A DNA stretch of 62,156 nt, from positions 1-62,156 of the forward strand of contig NZ_PNMA01000023.1 in assembly GCF_013823385.1 (NCBI RefSeq). Direction: 5' to 3'. This stretch comes from Hyphomonas sp. (lineage in GTDB: Bacteria; Pseudomonadota; Alphaproteobacteria; Caulobacterales; Hyphomonadaceae). The position numbers and the translations under genes were made by a program. The first letter of the stretch is position 1; each line of letters begins with the position of its first letter. Shown piece after piece: positions 1-7,822 of the stretch. Below the pieces are notes generated by a model. It saw only the letters and a program-made list of their open reading frames with translations, searched no databases and had not been told where the DNA came from.

Positions 1-116
1 AGCGTCCTGAGTTCCTTGTCCTGACGTTTGAAGATCCAGCGCAGCTGCAGCCAGAGGTATGGCCAGAAGACTGGCAATACGTGAGCATAGAGACGGGCGG
101 CGATCTGGGGTGACAT
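1..116 (-). CDS. Hypothetical protein, 5' part only
   Basis: A reading frame begins with ATG at 116 and runs off the left edge of the window, so only the first 38 residues are visible. They start MSPQIAARLYAHVLPVFWPY and are rich in Trp, Leu and Phe, ending in a basic stretch, which suggests an amphipathic or membrane-associated N-terminus. No family is recognised. It is kept because the frame is open to the edge and begins just downstream of a normal gene-sized gap; it could still be chance. Confidence 0.45.
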   Translation of the reverse strand, partial: MSPQIAARLYAHVLPVFWPYLWLQLRWIFKRQDKELRT

Positions 117-432
117 GGGAGGGAGTATAGCTCCGTTCCCGGAGGGGGTGGGAAAAGAAAGTTTTTTCTGCCTGTTTGCTGCAGGTTTGGGCGGAATTTT
201 GTTGGACAAGCGCGCTGCGCGCGGCCCTCACCTCCCATTGCTGCGCAATGGGCCCCTCCTCTCCCGGAGGGAGAGGGGTTTAGCGTTGCGCGTGAGGTGA
301 AGTCCCAGCCCCTCTCCCCCTGGGAGAGGAGGGGCCCGCGCCCAAAGGGCGTGGGAGGTGAGGGCTGCGGGGTTGGAGTTTATGCCGGAAAACTCCAAAA
401 GAACTCCAACCGCGCTCCAACGGCGCGGGCGT
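117..432. repeat. Intergenic region with a large palindromic repeat
   Basis: No gene is seen here. Positions 224-365 form one large inverted repeat. The outer arms GCCCTCACCTCCCA and TGGGAGGTGAGGGC match perfectly, and so do the inner arms GGGCCCCTCCTCTCCC and GGGAGAGGAGGGGCCC. A related copy lies at 5875-6080, so this is a genomic repeat family rather than a gene-specific signal. Positions 373-398 hold a second small palindrome (TTGGAGTTT / AAACTCCAA) followed by CTCCAACGGCGCG, resembling the element at 62053-62100. Confidence 0.8.
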
Positions 433-882
433 TCAGCCGGGGCGGGTGAGGGGGAGGTCTTCAAGGCCGAAGAGGGCGTATTGGAGGCTTTGGGCGATGC
501 GATTGGCGCGTTCCAGGAAGAAGGTGGCCGCTTCCGGGGTGGCGGCGGTGTCGCGCAGGGTTTGTTCGAAGAGGGCGAGCCAGAGGTTGAAGTGGACTTG
601 CTGGATGTGGCGGTGCCGGGCGTGGGCGGGGACCGGGCGGCCGGAATAGCGGCCCGTGCCGAGGGCGACCGAGGACCAGAAATCCTTCATGGTTTCAAGG
701 TGTGGGGCCCAGTCGGAGATGGCCACATCGAAGACCGGGCCGAGGACGGGATGGGCGCGGACGCGGGTGTAGAAGGTTTCCACCAGCGTGGAGATATAGG
801 CCTCATTGATGCCGAGGGCGGCGGCGTGGCCGCGCAATTCCTCACGGCGTTCCTCAGCGCTGCGGACGCGGTATCCGGTCAT
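433..882 (-). CDS. Group III truncated haemoglobin
   Basis: A 149-residue 2-on-2 globin that would bind haem and O2 or NO in the cytoplasm. Group III features are visible: the N-terminal helix with FYTRVRAHPVLGPVF, then HLETMKDFWSSVALGTGRY, and the proximal-His region HARHRHIQQVHFNLWL. Length fits the family. The ATG at 882 is chosen because AAGGAAG lies 7 bases upstream; a longer frame to 933 would put codons inside the TGTCC repeats. Six helically phased TGTCC repeats sit just upstream (898-953), probably its control region. Physiological role (NO detoxification or respiration at low O2) is inferred from the family only. Confidence 0.9.
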   Translation of the reverse strand: MTGYRVRSAEERREELRGHAAALGINEAYISTLVETFYTRVRAHPVLGPVFDVAISDWAPHLETMKDFWSSVALGTGRYSGRPVPAHARHRHIQQVHFNLWLALFEQTLRDTAATPEAATFFLERANRIAQSLQYALFGLEDLPLTRPG

Positions 883-897
883 GTCAGGGCTTCCTTT

Positions 898-953
898 GGA
901 CAGATCCGGACATATCCGGACAGTTTCGGACAAATCGGGACACTAGCGGGACA
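898..953 (-). promoter_or_regulatory. Six phased TGTCC direct repeats upstream of the truncated haemoglobin
   Basis: Read on the minus strand, TGTCC occurs six times with its plus-strand complements (GGACA) starting at 898, 908, 918, 928, 938 and 949, that is every 10 or 11 bases. The last repeat is next to the ribosome site of the haemoglobin gene. Helical phasing suggests cooperative binding of a regulator on one DNA face. A similar set occurs at 62012-62047. The binding protein is unknown. Confidence 0.6.
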
Positions 954-994
954 CCGCGAGCCCCTTCGATACGTACTTCCCCGGACGGGCTGCG

Positions 995-1516
995 TCAGAG
1001 GGGCCTCGCCAGCACGATGTCATCATAAATCTTCTCGCCGACCTGGAACTGGCGGGTGCCGGCGAGGGTGAAGCCGGCTTTGCGGTAGAAGGCGATGGCG
1101 CGGTGATTGTCTTCATAGGTGCCCAGCAGCAGGCGGCGCGCGCCGCGCTGGCGGGCGTCGTCGATGGCTGCTTGCATCAGGCGCGGGCCGGTGCCTGAGC
1201 CATGGAAGCGGGAGAGGACGTAGAGGCGTTTGAGCTCCACGTCGCCCGGCTGGAGCGGGATGGGCAGGTCTGGCGGGCAGTTGACGGCGTAGCCGATGGG
1301 GGCGCCGGTGGCGGCGTATTCGGCGAGCCAGACACTGCAGGCCGGATCGGCGAGATACTTTGCATAGACTTCGCGCGAATGCTGGCGGGTGCAATGGGCG
1401 ATGATGGCGTCGCCGTCGATGTCGCAGACATAGCTGTCAATGAAGGTGGCGACGCCGATATGGGCGAGGCGCTCGTCGTCTTCGGGCAGCGCGCGGCGGA
1501 GGGTGATGTCGCTCAC
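995..1516 (-). CDS. GNAT family N-acetyltransferase
   Basis: 173 residues with the acetyl-CoA-binding GNAT fold. Motif A is LYVLSRFHGSGTGPRLMQAA, with the pyrophosphate loop HGSGTG, and motif B is EDNHRAIAFYRKAGF. The substrate is not predictable. The start is a GTG at 1516 that overlaps the TGA of the upstream kinase gene by four bases (GTGA). This makes it the third gene of the pnuC-kinase-GNAT operon and implies translational coupling. A longer open frame to 1591 lies wholly inside the kinase gene and has no ribosome site, so it was not used. Confidence 0.85.
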   Translation of the reverse strand: MSDITLRRALPEDDERLAHIGVATFIDSYVCDIDGDAIIAHCTRQHSREVYAKYLADPACSVWLAEYAATGAPIGYAVNCPPDLPIPLQPGDVELKRLYVLSRFHGSGTGPRLMQAAIDDARQRGARRLLLGTYEDNHRAIAFYRKAGFTLAGTRQFQVGEKIYDDIVLARPL

Positions 1517-2094
1517 AGGGTTGGCGCGTCCGCGCAGCGGGCGAGGAGGGCGTCGATGGCGGCGATGGCCTGATCGACGCGGCCTTCCCATGGGCCGGTT
1601 ATGAGCGTGTACGGAGTACCTTGCGCCTCGATCAGCTCGACGAAGCGGGCGTGCATCCAGCCGCGGATCTTTTCGCCGTCGCGCACGCCGTCCTGGACGA
1701 AGGGGACTTCGGGGGTGGGGATGAGGTAGAGGTCTACCTGGTCGCGGTTGCCGATGGCGTCCACTGCCGGGTGGCGCTTGCCGGCATAGCGTTCATACCA
1801 GGTGGCGGTGGCAAAGGCGTTGGTATCAGCCAGCAGGAGGCGATTGGCGCGGGTGGCGGCTTCGTTCTCGCGGCGCTGCTGTTCCTGCGCGATGTGGATG
1901 AAGTCTTCGTCCGTCCATTCGGGAATGTCGCCGCCTTTGAGCGACTGGGCGGCGAGTTTTTCTTCCCAGAGCTCGCGGCCATATTCGGCGACCCAGACGG
2001 TGTTGTAATGCGTGGCAAGCTCGATGCAGAGCGTGGTCTTGCCGGTGGATTCGGCGCCGATCAGGACGACGCGCAGGGGTGTGTGGCAGGTCAT
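1513..2094 (-). CDS. NadR-like ribosylnicotinamide kinase (ATP-binding)
   Basis: 193 residues. The Walker A loop GAESTGKTTL is near the N-terminus, followed by VAEYGRELWEE, a pattern of the C-terminal kinase domain of NadR. It would phosphorylate nicotinamide riboside to NMN, trapping the vitamin imported by PnuC and feeding NAD synthesis. It lacks the HTH and adenylyltransferase domains of enteric NadR, so it is a stand-alone kinase. The ATG at 2094 overlaps the TGA of pnuC (ATGA), which decides the start; upstream codons in frame belong to pnuC. Confidence 0.85.
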   Translation of the reverse strand: MTCHTPLRVVLIGAESTGKTTLCIELATHYNTVWVAEYGRELWEEKLAAQSLKGGDIPEWTDEDFIHIAQEQQRRENEAATRANRLLLADTNAFATATWYERYAGKRHPAVDAIGNRDQVDLYLIPTPEVPFVQDGVRDGEKIRGWMHARFVELIEAQGTPYTLITGPWEGRVDQAIAAIDALLARCADAPTL

Positions 2095-2744
2095 GCGGTG
2101 GCCGCCTTGCGCCATGACAGGAGGCCCATGATCGCCAGGACGAGGAAGACGCCATAGAGCAGGGCTGTCAGGTAAAGGCCGTTGAAGAGGCAGAAGGGGA
2201 TGTAGAGGATGTCGGCCACGATCCACAGCCACCAGCATTCCAGGATCTTGCGGCTCTGCGCCCATTGGGCGGCGAGGCTGATCGAGGTGATGAGCGCGTC
2301 CCAGAAGGTGGCGGCGCCGCCCGCTTCATTCAGCAGGCGGTAGAGCAGGGCTGTGGCGCCGGTGATGCCGAGGGCGGTGAGCGCCCATTCAAGGCGCGGG
2401 GCGCGGCGGACTTTGAGCTCGCTGCGGGCTTCCCCGCCATAGAGCCAGAGATACCAGCCGATGAGGTTGAGCGCGAAGAAGACAAGCTGGAGGCCGGCGG
2501 TGGCGAAAAGCTGGGACTGGTAGAAGACGTAAGCGTAGAGGCCGACGGTGATCAGGCCGAGGGGGAAGTTCCAGATGTTCTGGCGGGTGACCAGCCAGAC
2601 GCAGAAGACGCCGGTGACGAAGGCGATGGCTTCCAGCGGATGGGCCGCGCCGGTGTGCCAGGCGGCGAAGGCGATGGCGGAGGTAAGGAGGACGAGGCCG
2701 GCGAGGAGGGCGGCGGCGCCTCGGGAAGGGGCTGATGCGGTCAT
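2091..2744 (-). CDS. pnuC: Nicotinamide riboside transporter PnuC
   Basis: 217-residue inner-membrane protein with about seven hydrophobic segments. The family signature WNFPLGLITVGLYAYVFYQ is visible at about residues 57-75, then NLIGWYLWLYG, and WWLWIVADILYIP near the C-terminus. PnuC proteins move nicotinamide riboside by facilitated diffusion, driven by cytoplasmic phosphorylation. The overlapping NadR-like kinase downstream supports this substrate over thiamine or riboflavin. It lies about 110 bases downstream of icd on the same strand, separated by an intergenic repeat, so it probably has its own promoter. Confidence 0.92.
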   Translation of the reverse strand: MTASAPSRGAAALLAGLVLLTSAIAFAAWHTGAAHPLEAIAFVTGVFCVWLVTRQNIWNFPLGLITVGLYAYVFYQSQLFATAGLQLVFFALNLIGWYLWLYGGEARSELKVRRAPRLEWALTALGITGATALLYRLLNEAGGAATFWDALITSISLAAQWAQSRKILECWWLWIVADILYIPFCLFNGLYLTALLYGVFLVLAIMGLLSWRKAATA

Positions 2745-2777
2745 CTAAAGCGCCTTCCCTGGGTGCCTGGAGGAGAG

Positions 2778-2846
2778 GTGCCCCACCCTAGCCCTCCCCA
2801 TAGTCATGGGGAGGGGACAGGTTGCGTCCGGGGAGGGGCACGCTCC
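2778..2846. repeat. Intergenic palindromic repeat (CTCCCCATAGTCATGGGGAG type)
   Basis: The stretch between icd and pnuC holds CTCCCCATAGTCATGGGGAG within a CCCACCCTAGCC context, forming a hairpin. The same unit recurs at about 60451-60575 and 62112-62156. It is a dispersed genomic repeat; it may also help terminate icd transcription, but it lacks a clear T-tract. Confidence 0.7.
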
Positions 2847-2856
2847 AGTTTTCGTA

Positions 2857-4074
2857 TCAGGCTTTGCCCATCTCGATTTCGAGGTTCTGGGCGACTTTTT
2901 CGATGAAGCCTTCGGTCGTCAGGTAGCCCTGGTCGGGGCCGACGAGGAGGGCGAGGTCCTTGGTCATGAAGCCGGCTTCGACGGTCTTGATGATGGTCTT
3001 CTCGAGCGTCTGGGCGAACTTGCGCACTTCGGGGGTCTCGTCCATGCGGCCGCGATGGTCGAGGCCCTGCGTCCAGGCGTAGATCGAGGCGATCGAGTTG
3101 GTCGAGGTCGCTTCGCCCTTCTGGTGGGCGCGGTAGTGGCGGGTGACGGTGCCGTGGGCGGCTTCGGCTTCGACGGTCTTGCCATCGGGGCTGAGCAGCA
3201 CCGACGTCATCAGGCCGAGCGAGCCGTAGCCCTGGGCCACCGTGTCGGACTGGACGTCGCCGTCATAGTTCTTGCAGGCCCAGACATAACCGCCCGACCA
3301 TTTCATGGCTGCGGCGACCATGTCGTCAATGAGGCGGTGCTCGTAGGTGCCTTTGAATTCGGCGAACTTGTCCTTGAACTCGGTGTCCCACAGCTCCTGG
3401 AAGATGTCCTTGAAGCGGCCGTCATAGGCTTTGAGGATCGTGTTCTTGGTGGAGAGGTAGACCGGGAGCTTGCGCTGGAGGCCATAGTTGAACGAGGCGC
3501 GAGCGAAGTCGCGGATCGACTCGTCGAGGTTGTACATGCCCATGGCGATGCCGGCGCCGGGGAAGTCGTAGACCTCCTTCTCGATGACCTGGCCGTCCTC
3601 GCCTTCGAATTTCATCGTCAGCTTGCCCTTGCCGGGGACGAGGAAGTCGGTGGCGCGGTACTGGTCGCCGAACGCGTGGCGGCCGATGATGACGGGCTTG
3701 GTCCAGCCGGGCACCAGGCGCGGGATGTTGGAGATGACGATCGGCTCGCGGAAGACGACGCCGCCGAGGATGTTGCGGATGGTGCCGTTGGGCGACTTCC
3801 ACATCTTCTTGAGGCCGAATTCCTCAACCCGGGCTTCGTCCGGCGTGATCGTGGCGCATTTGACGGCGACGCCATACTGCTTGGTGGCTTCGGCCGCGTC
3901 GATGGTGATCTGGTCGTCGGTTTCGTCGCGTTTCTGGATCGAAAGATCGTAATATTTCAGGTCGATATCGAGATACGGGTAGATCAGCTTGTCCTTGATG
4001 ATCTGCCAGATGATCCGGGTCATCTCATCGCCGTCCATCTCGACTACGGGGTTTTTGACCTTGATCTTCGCCAT
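2857..4074 (-). CDS. icd: NADP-dependent isocitrate dehydrogenase
   Basis: 405 residues, full length for the homodimeric eukaryotic-type (subfamily II) enzyme usual in alphaproteobacteria. It oxidatively decarboxylates isocitrate to 2-oxoglutarate in the TCA cycle, yielding NADPH. Visible landmarks are the substrate loop [12 protein letters not shown], the phosphate/isocitrate Arg region, [20 protein letters not shown] with the catalytic Lys, the metal-binding stretch RLIDDMVA, and the nucleotide-binding [10 protein letters not shown]. The ATG at 4074 begins [20 protein letters not shown], the normal N-terminus. It is monocistronic or leads into pnuC, and is divergent from trmJ. Confidence 0.97.
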   Translation of the reverse strand: MAKIKVKNPVVEMDGDEMTRIIWQIIKDKLIYPYLDIDLKYYDLSIQKRDETDDQITIDAAEATKQYGVAVKCATITPDEARVEEFGLKKMWKSPNGTIRNILGGVVFREPIVISNIPRLVPGWTKPVIIGRHAFGDQYRATDFLVPGKGKLTMKFEGEDGQVIEKEVYDFPGAGIAMGMYNLDESIRDFARASFNYGLQRKLPVYLSTKNTILKAYDGRFKDIFQELWDTEFKDKFAEFKGTYEHRLIDDMVAAAMKWSGGYVWACKNYDGDVQSDTVAQGYGSLGLMTSVLLSPDGKTVEAEAAHGTVTRHYRAHQKGEATSTNSIASIYAWTQGLDHRGRMDETPEVRKFAQTLEKTIIKTVEAGFMTKDLALLVGPDQGYLTTEGFIEKVAQNLEIEMGKA

Positions 4075-4159
4075 TTTTTAGAATCCTTGCGCTGCGTACG
4101 GTTTGCGGGGGCTATAGCAGACCCACAGGCCGCGTCAAAACCCGGAAAGATCGCCAATT

Positions 4160-4906
4160 ATGCAAGGCAATCCTGCAATCATCCTCCATGCCCCCCAGCT
4201 GGGCGAAAACATCGGCGCGGCGGCCCGTGTGATGCTGAATTTCGGCCTGACGGACCTGCGGCTGGTGAGCCCGCGGGACGGCTGGCCGAGCGCGGCGGCC
4301 GAGGCGATGTCTGCCGGGGCGCTGGGCCAGGGCGTGGAGGTGACCGTGTTCGACACGCTGGAAGCGGCGATGGCGGGGCTGACCTACATGATTGCCACCA
4401 CGGCGCGGCCGCGGGGGATGGAGAAGGCTGTGTTCGGGGCGCCGGAGGCTGTTGCCGAGCTCAAGGGCCGGGCAGGGCAGGGCGCGGTGCTGTTCGGGGG
4501 GGAGAAATCCGGCCTGCCGAATGAGGCGGTGGCCTTGTGTGATGCGATCCTCACCTATCCGGTGAACCCGGAATTTTCCTCGCTGAACCTGGCGCAGGCG
4601 GTTGGCGTGTTCTGCCACCAATGGGGGGCGAGCGCGGGGCTGGCGGGCAAGTTTGGCGGCAAGGGCGAGGGCGTGGACGCGCCGGCGACGCGCGAGAACC
4701 TGATCGGCATGTTCGAGCATTTCGAGGCGGAGCTGGAGCGGGCAGGCTATTTCTATCCGCCGGAAAAGACGCCGGTGATGGTGACCAACCTGCGCAACGC
4801 GCTGGTGCGTGCTCAGTGGACGGAGCAGGAGGTGCGCACGTTCCGCGGGGCGATCAAGGCGCTGAGCCTGGGGCGCGGGAAGGCGCGGGTGGTTAGGGAG
4901 GAGTGA
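4160..4906 (+). CDS. trmJ: tRNA (cytidine/uridine-32-2'-O)-methyltransferase TrmJ
   Basis: 248-residue SPOUT (trefoil-knot) methyltransferase that uses SAM to methylate the ribose at position 32 of tRNA anticodon loops. Motif 1 is LHAPQLGENIGAAARVMLNF at the N-terminus. The knot region carries LFGGEKSGLPNEAV and NPEFSSLNLAQAV, the TrmH/TrmJ C-terminal signature. The roughly 80-residue helical C-terminal extension fits TrmJ rather than TrmL. The start is the ATG giving MQGNPAIILHAP. It is divergent from icd, with only about 85 bases between them, so their promoters must overlap. Confidence 0.93.
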   Translation: MQGNPAIILHAPQLGENIGAAARVMLNFGLTDLRLVSPRDGWPSAAAEAMSAGALGQGVEVTVFDTLEAAMAGLTYMIATTARPRGMEKAVFGAPEAVAELKGRAGQGAVLFGGEKSGLPNEAVALCDAILTYPVNPEFSSLNLAQAVGVFCHQWGASAGLAGKFGGKGEGVDAPATRENLIGMFEHFEAELERAGYFYPPEKTPVMVTNLRNALVRAQWTEQEVRTFRGAIKALSLGRGKARVVREE

Positions 4907-4940
4907 GGCGCTGGGCGATTGACCGGTAGACGAACTAAAA

Positions 4941-4988
4941 TCAGTCTATCAGTCTATCAGTCTATCAGTCTATCAGTCTATCAGTCTG
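4941..4988. repeat. Octanucleotide tandem repeat, six units
   Basis: Six head-to-tail copies of TCAGTCTA fill 4941-4988 (the last ends in G). They lie between the convergent trmJ and the lipoprotein gene, ending two bases before the lipoprotein stop codon. A perfect 8-base microsatellite of this kind is prone to slipped-strand copy change. Confidence 0.95.
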
Positions 4989-4990
4989 AC

Positions 4991-5623
4991 CTAGTCGGTT
5001 AACTCAGCCAACTCCACAAACTTCAATCCCATCTGTTCCACGGTTAACTCGCTTGAACTGCGATGGACCATCTGATACCGATCACCCTTGCGAACCTCGA
5101 TAATCCAATAGTCACCGTCATAGATGCTATAGTCTTTGATATCAGAGGGTATTCCCCAAAGATGCGCTGTCTCTATAGCCATCGAAAGTTCTTTCCACTG
5201 GCTTGTCGAAAGGCGTTTGTTGATGCGTTGAGAACCCGTTTTGGTGCCAAGGCGCACCGGCGGGTTCAGCATGACTGCCTCCAAGCGCACATTTTTATGA
5301 TTGCGGAAAATACTGACCGTAAGCGGAGTGTCAAAGTGCCTGATCCAGAGAACCCTGTAGCTCTCCTGATAGTCCCATTGCCCACAGGACAATGGGGGTT
5401 GTTGCATTGCACGTAGGTGGTTGGAGTAGAGGCTCCGACTTAGATTTTGGTCCGGATCAGGATCGTCGAATGCAAACATGCCAACTGGGAAGAACAGGGC
5501 GTTCGGATTATCCGGGCAAGTTTCGGCAACTTCAACGCCGCCTGTTTCGTGGTGTGGTTCGGAGAAACAACCGCTTATCACCACGCAGGCTAAAACTACT
5601 CGAATCCACATAGCCCTCAACAT
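4991..5623 (-). CDS. Hypothetical lipoprotein
   Basis: 210 residues. The N-terminus MLRAMWIRVVLACVVISGCF is a lipoprotein signal with lipobox VISGC, so the mature protein should be lipidated at Cys19 and anchored in a membrane. The body is mixed alpha/beta with no motif I recognise; it contains ten or so aromatic residues and an RYQMVHRSSSELT segment. The coding region is visibly lower in GC than its neighbours, hinting at recent acquisition. Its 3' end abuts the octanucleotide repeat. A second ATG at 5611 would give a shorter signal peptide. Function unknown. Confidence 0.75.
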   Translation of the reverse strand: MLRAMWIRVVLACVVISGCFSEPHHETGGVEVAETCPDNPNALFFPVGMFAFDDPDPDQNLSRSLYSNHLRAMQQPPLSCGQWDYQESYRVLWIRHFDTPLTVSIFRNHKNVRLEAVMLNPPVRLGTKTGSQRINKRLSTSQWKELSMAIETAHLWGIPSDIKDYSIYDGDYWIIEVRKGDRYQMVHRSSSELTVEQMGLKFVELAELTD

Positions 5624-6249
5624 AAGCGAATGTTAGACGATTAGATCTGTCAATCCAAGCCAGCATGTGGGTCGGGTTCTGCGTGAGGGGCCTGCGTGTC
5701 GGATTTCGGCCTTTGGCCTCTATCCGACCTACGGGTTGTGAAGTGACTCGATACTCCGCTCATTCCCGCGAACGCGGGAATCTGGACAGGGCAGATACAG
5801 CCTCACGAGATCCCCGCCTTCGCGGGGATGAGCGGGAGTGTTTGGGCGCAGTTGGTGCGGAGGATAGGGCGGAGGCCCTCACCTCCCACCGCCTCTGGCG
5901 GCGGGCCCCTCCTCTCCCGGAGGGAGAGGGGTTGGGACATCGCCGCAAGCGCAACGCAAAACCCCTCTCCCTTGGGAGAGGGGCAGGGGTGAGGGGGAGC
6001 GGCATTTCAGATGAAGCGCTTCGTTGAGGTGTTGTGCTCCCTCACCCCCAACCCCCTCTCCCAGGGGAGAGGGGGCTTTGAGGCAACCCAAACGGTTAGC
6101 GAGTTCTTAAGAAACTCGTGGGAGTTTTCTCTTCAATCATGAAGCAAAGAATTTGCGGGAACGGGCGGTCTGGTGGGGCGCGTCTGGCTGTTTCTGTGTT
6201 TGGTGCTTCCTGATGCTGCTGCCCTTGCGAACAATGATGGAGATGACCT
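5624..6249. repeat. Intergenic region made largely of dispersed palindromic repeats
   Basis: No convincing gene is present. At 5760-5842 two hairpins occur in tandem: TTCCCGCGAACGCGGGAA, and ATCCCCGCCTTCGCGGGGAT. From 5875 to about 6080 lies a copy of the repeat seen at 224-365 (GCCCTCACCTCCCA, then GGCCCCTCCTCTCCC arms), repeated in inverted orientation with CCCTCTCCC units. At 6101-6117 is a near-palindrome GAGTTCTTAAGAAACTC that might belong to the promoter of the gene starting at 6250. A 24-codon ATG frame at 6139 has no ribosome site or recognisable product and was not called. Confidence 0.75.
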
Positions 6250-6597
6250 GTGTCGCAAACTGCTTATCTGGTTTCCTGCGAAATTCTGTGCGGCGAGGGG
6301 AGCGATGGCGCCCTTGAAGGCATGGACAGCGCATATGTGATCGTTGGCGTCTATGCCGCCAATGACGAAGAAGCGATGACCAAGATCGAAGCCTCGCTCG
6401 AGGAAGAAGGTTATGGCCTGGTGGAGGCCGACTGGATTGCCCCCGCCGCCGACATGGAATGGGAAGACGCCGAAGCCGCCGCCGAGGCCGCTGACCTCGT
6501 GGCGCGTCTGGCGACCATTCCGGACGAGGTGGTCTATGGGCCGCTCTACCCGATGATCGAGGAAGACGAGGACGAAGAAGTGGACGAGGCCGCCTGA
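6250..6597 (+). CDS. Conserved-looking acidic hypothetical protein
   Basis: 115 residues starting at GTG 6250, with GGAG about 10 bases upstream. The protein is very acidic, with an EEDEDEEVDEA tail. Its body alternates strands and helices (SAYVIVGVYAANDEEAMTKI then EASLEEEGYGLVEADWI), a pattern like small ferredoxin-fold domains. No family is recognised. It is a single-gene unit: repeats lie upstream, and a perfect intrinsic terminator follows 34 bases after the stop. Likely a real, soluble cytoplasmic protein. Confidence 0.7.
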   Translation: MSQTAYLVSCEILCGEGSDGALEGMDSAYVIVGVYAANDEEAMTKIEASLEEEGYGLVEADWIAPAADMEWEDAEAAAEAADLVARLATIPDEVVYGPLYPMIEEDEDEEVDEAA

Positions 6598-6631
6598 TCG
6601 GCGCGTCCTGATTGGTTAGACTGGGAAAAGG

Positions 6632-6661
6632 AACGGCCACTCCGGGGAGTGGCCGTTTTTT
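6632..6661 (+). terminator. Intrinsic terminator, copy 1
   Basis: Hairpin AACGGCCACTCC - GG - GGAGTGGCCGTT (12-base perfect arms, effective loop of four) followed by six T. It ends the acidic-protein gene. An A-rich stretch upstream means it could act weakly on the other strand too. The same hairpin recurs at 7771 and 8251. Confidence 0.9.
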
Positions 6662-6755
6662 CATGCGCGCTTTGGGCGCTGGCGGTCCAATTGCGATGCT
6701 GCGGGCCGGGGCAAAATATGCTTTGTTTCCCTTCAGTGACTTGTGGAGGGAAATC

Positions 6756-7718
6756 ATGACGGCGAAGAAGATCTGGCTGGCGGCATCTGCGGCGGTGCTG
6801 GTGCTGGCGGCCTGCGGGCAGCGTGTGGAGACTAAAAACGGCGAGACGGCGCCTGTGGCGGCGGGCGTGACGGTCAATGAGGGCGAGCCCATTGACGGGG
6901 ACGTGACGTTGAGCGTGCCGGCAACGGCGATGGCGGGCACTGAAATCGCCCTCACATTCACCGGCCCGGCCAACAAGGGCGACTATATCGACCTCGTGCC
7001 GCGCGGATATGAGCAGACGTCCGGCGAGCTCGCCTACATCTATGTTCCGGCGGCGGTGGCGAGCGGCACGCTGCGCGCGGTTACGACGCCGGGAGAGTAT
7101 GATGTGCGCTATGTGCTCGACCTGAATGGCGCCCGGTCGGTCAAGGCGGTGCAGCCGCTGACCGTGACGGCGGCAGAGGCGACGCTTGATGCGCCGGCCA
7201 GCGCATCGGGCGGTGAAACGCTGAGCGTTGCCTGGACCGGGCCGGCGGGAGAGGGGGATTACATTGATCTCGTTCGCCAGGGCCATGGCGCAACTTCGGG
7301 CGAGATTGCCTATGCCTATGCGGCCAATGGAAATCCGGCGAGCCTGACCGCGCCGGGCGCGGCGGGCGAATATGAACTGCGCTATATCCTTGAAGGGCCG
7401 GGCGGGCGGAAGGTGCTTGCCGCCTCGCCGCTGACCGTGACCCTGCCGGAAGCGCAGCTGACAGCCCCGGACACGGCGCGCCCCGGGGAGCGCGTGATTG
7501 TGGAATATGAAGGGCCGATGCGCTCTGGCGACTATGTCGACCTGGTGCGGCGGGGCTATGTCGCCACCTCGGGCGAGATCACCTATTTCTATGCGGACGG
7601 GCGCAGCGCGAATGAGCTGGTGATGCCGGACGAGGCGGGGGAATATGACATCCGCTATCTGATGGAAGCGCCCGGCGGGCGCGCTGTGCTGGCGAAGCAG
7701 ACGATCAAGGTCGAGTAG
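6756..7718 (+). CDS. Lipoprotein with three tandem Ig-like repeats
   Basis: 320 residues from ATG 6756, with GGAGGG five bases upstream. The N-terminus MTAKKIWLAASAAVLVLAAC is a lipoprotein signal with lipobox LAAC. The rest is three copies of a domain of about 90 residues. Each shows GDYIDLV or GDYVDLV, then TSGE(L/I)xY, then a G-EYD(V/I/L)RY strand ending in a TV or KV strand. Such beta-sandwich modules occur next to VWA domains in alphaproteobacterial surface proteins, but no VWA is present here. Probably a periplasmic or outer-membrane structural or binding protein. It ends in terminator copy 2. Confidence 0.8.
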   Translation: MTAKKIWLAASAAVLVLAACGQRVETKNGETAPVAAGVTVNEGEPIDGDVTLSVPATAMAGTEIALTFTGPANKGDYIDLVPRGYEQTSGELAYIYVPAAVASGTLRAVTTPGEYDVRYVLDLNGARSVKAVQPLTVTAAEATLDAPASASGGETLSVAWTGPAGEGDYIDLVRQGHGATSGEIAYAYAANGNPASLTAPGAAGEYELRYILEGPGGRKVLAASPLTVTLPEAQLTAPDTARPGERVIVEYEGPMRSGDYVDLVRRGYVATSGEITYFYADGRSANELVMPDEAGEYDIRYLMEAPGGRAVLAKQTIKVE

Positions 7719-7770
7719 GGCGGGGATTGGGCCGGCGGCGCGCCGGTTCCTGAGAGTTGTCAAAAAAGGA

Positions 7771-7803
7771 AACGGCCACTCCGGGGAGTGGCCGTTTTTT
7801 TTT
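7771..7803. terminator. Intrinsic terminator, copy 2, between convergent genes
   Basis: The AACGGCCACTCC...GGAGTGGCCGTT hairpin is followed by nine T on the plus strand and preceded by CAAAAAAGGA, which gives a T-rich tract on the minus strand. It can therefore serve both the lipoprotein gene ending at 7718 and the opposing gene ending at 7823. Confidence 0.9.
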
Positions 7804-7822
7804 GTTGCGCTGTTTCTTGAGC

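Noticed and set aside
2806..4524. A 572-codon plus-strand open frame opposite icd
   Set aside because: It is the antisense of icd and runs into trmJ in the wrong frame; composition is Gly/Ala/Val/Asp repeats with no motif, typical of GC-rich shadow frames.
4941..4988. The octanucleotide repeats as a CRISPR array
   Set aside because: Units are 8 bases with no spacers and no cas genes are nearby.
6139..6213. A 24-codon ATG frame before the acidic-protein gene
   Set aside because: No ribosome site and an Arg/Gly-rich product; chance frame.
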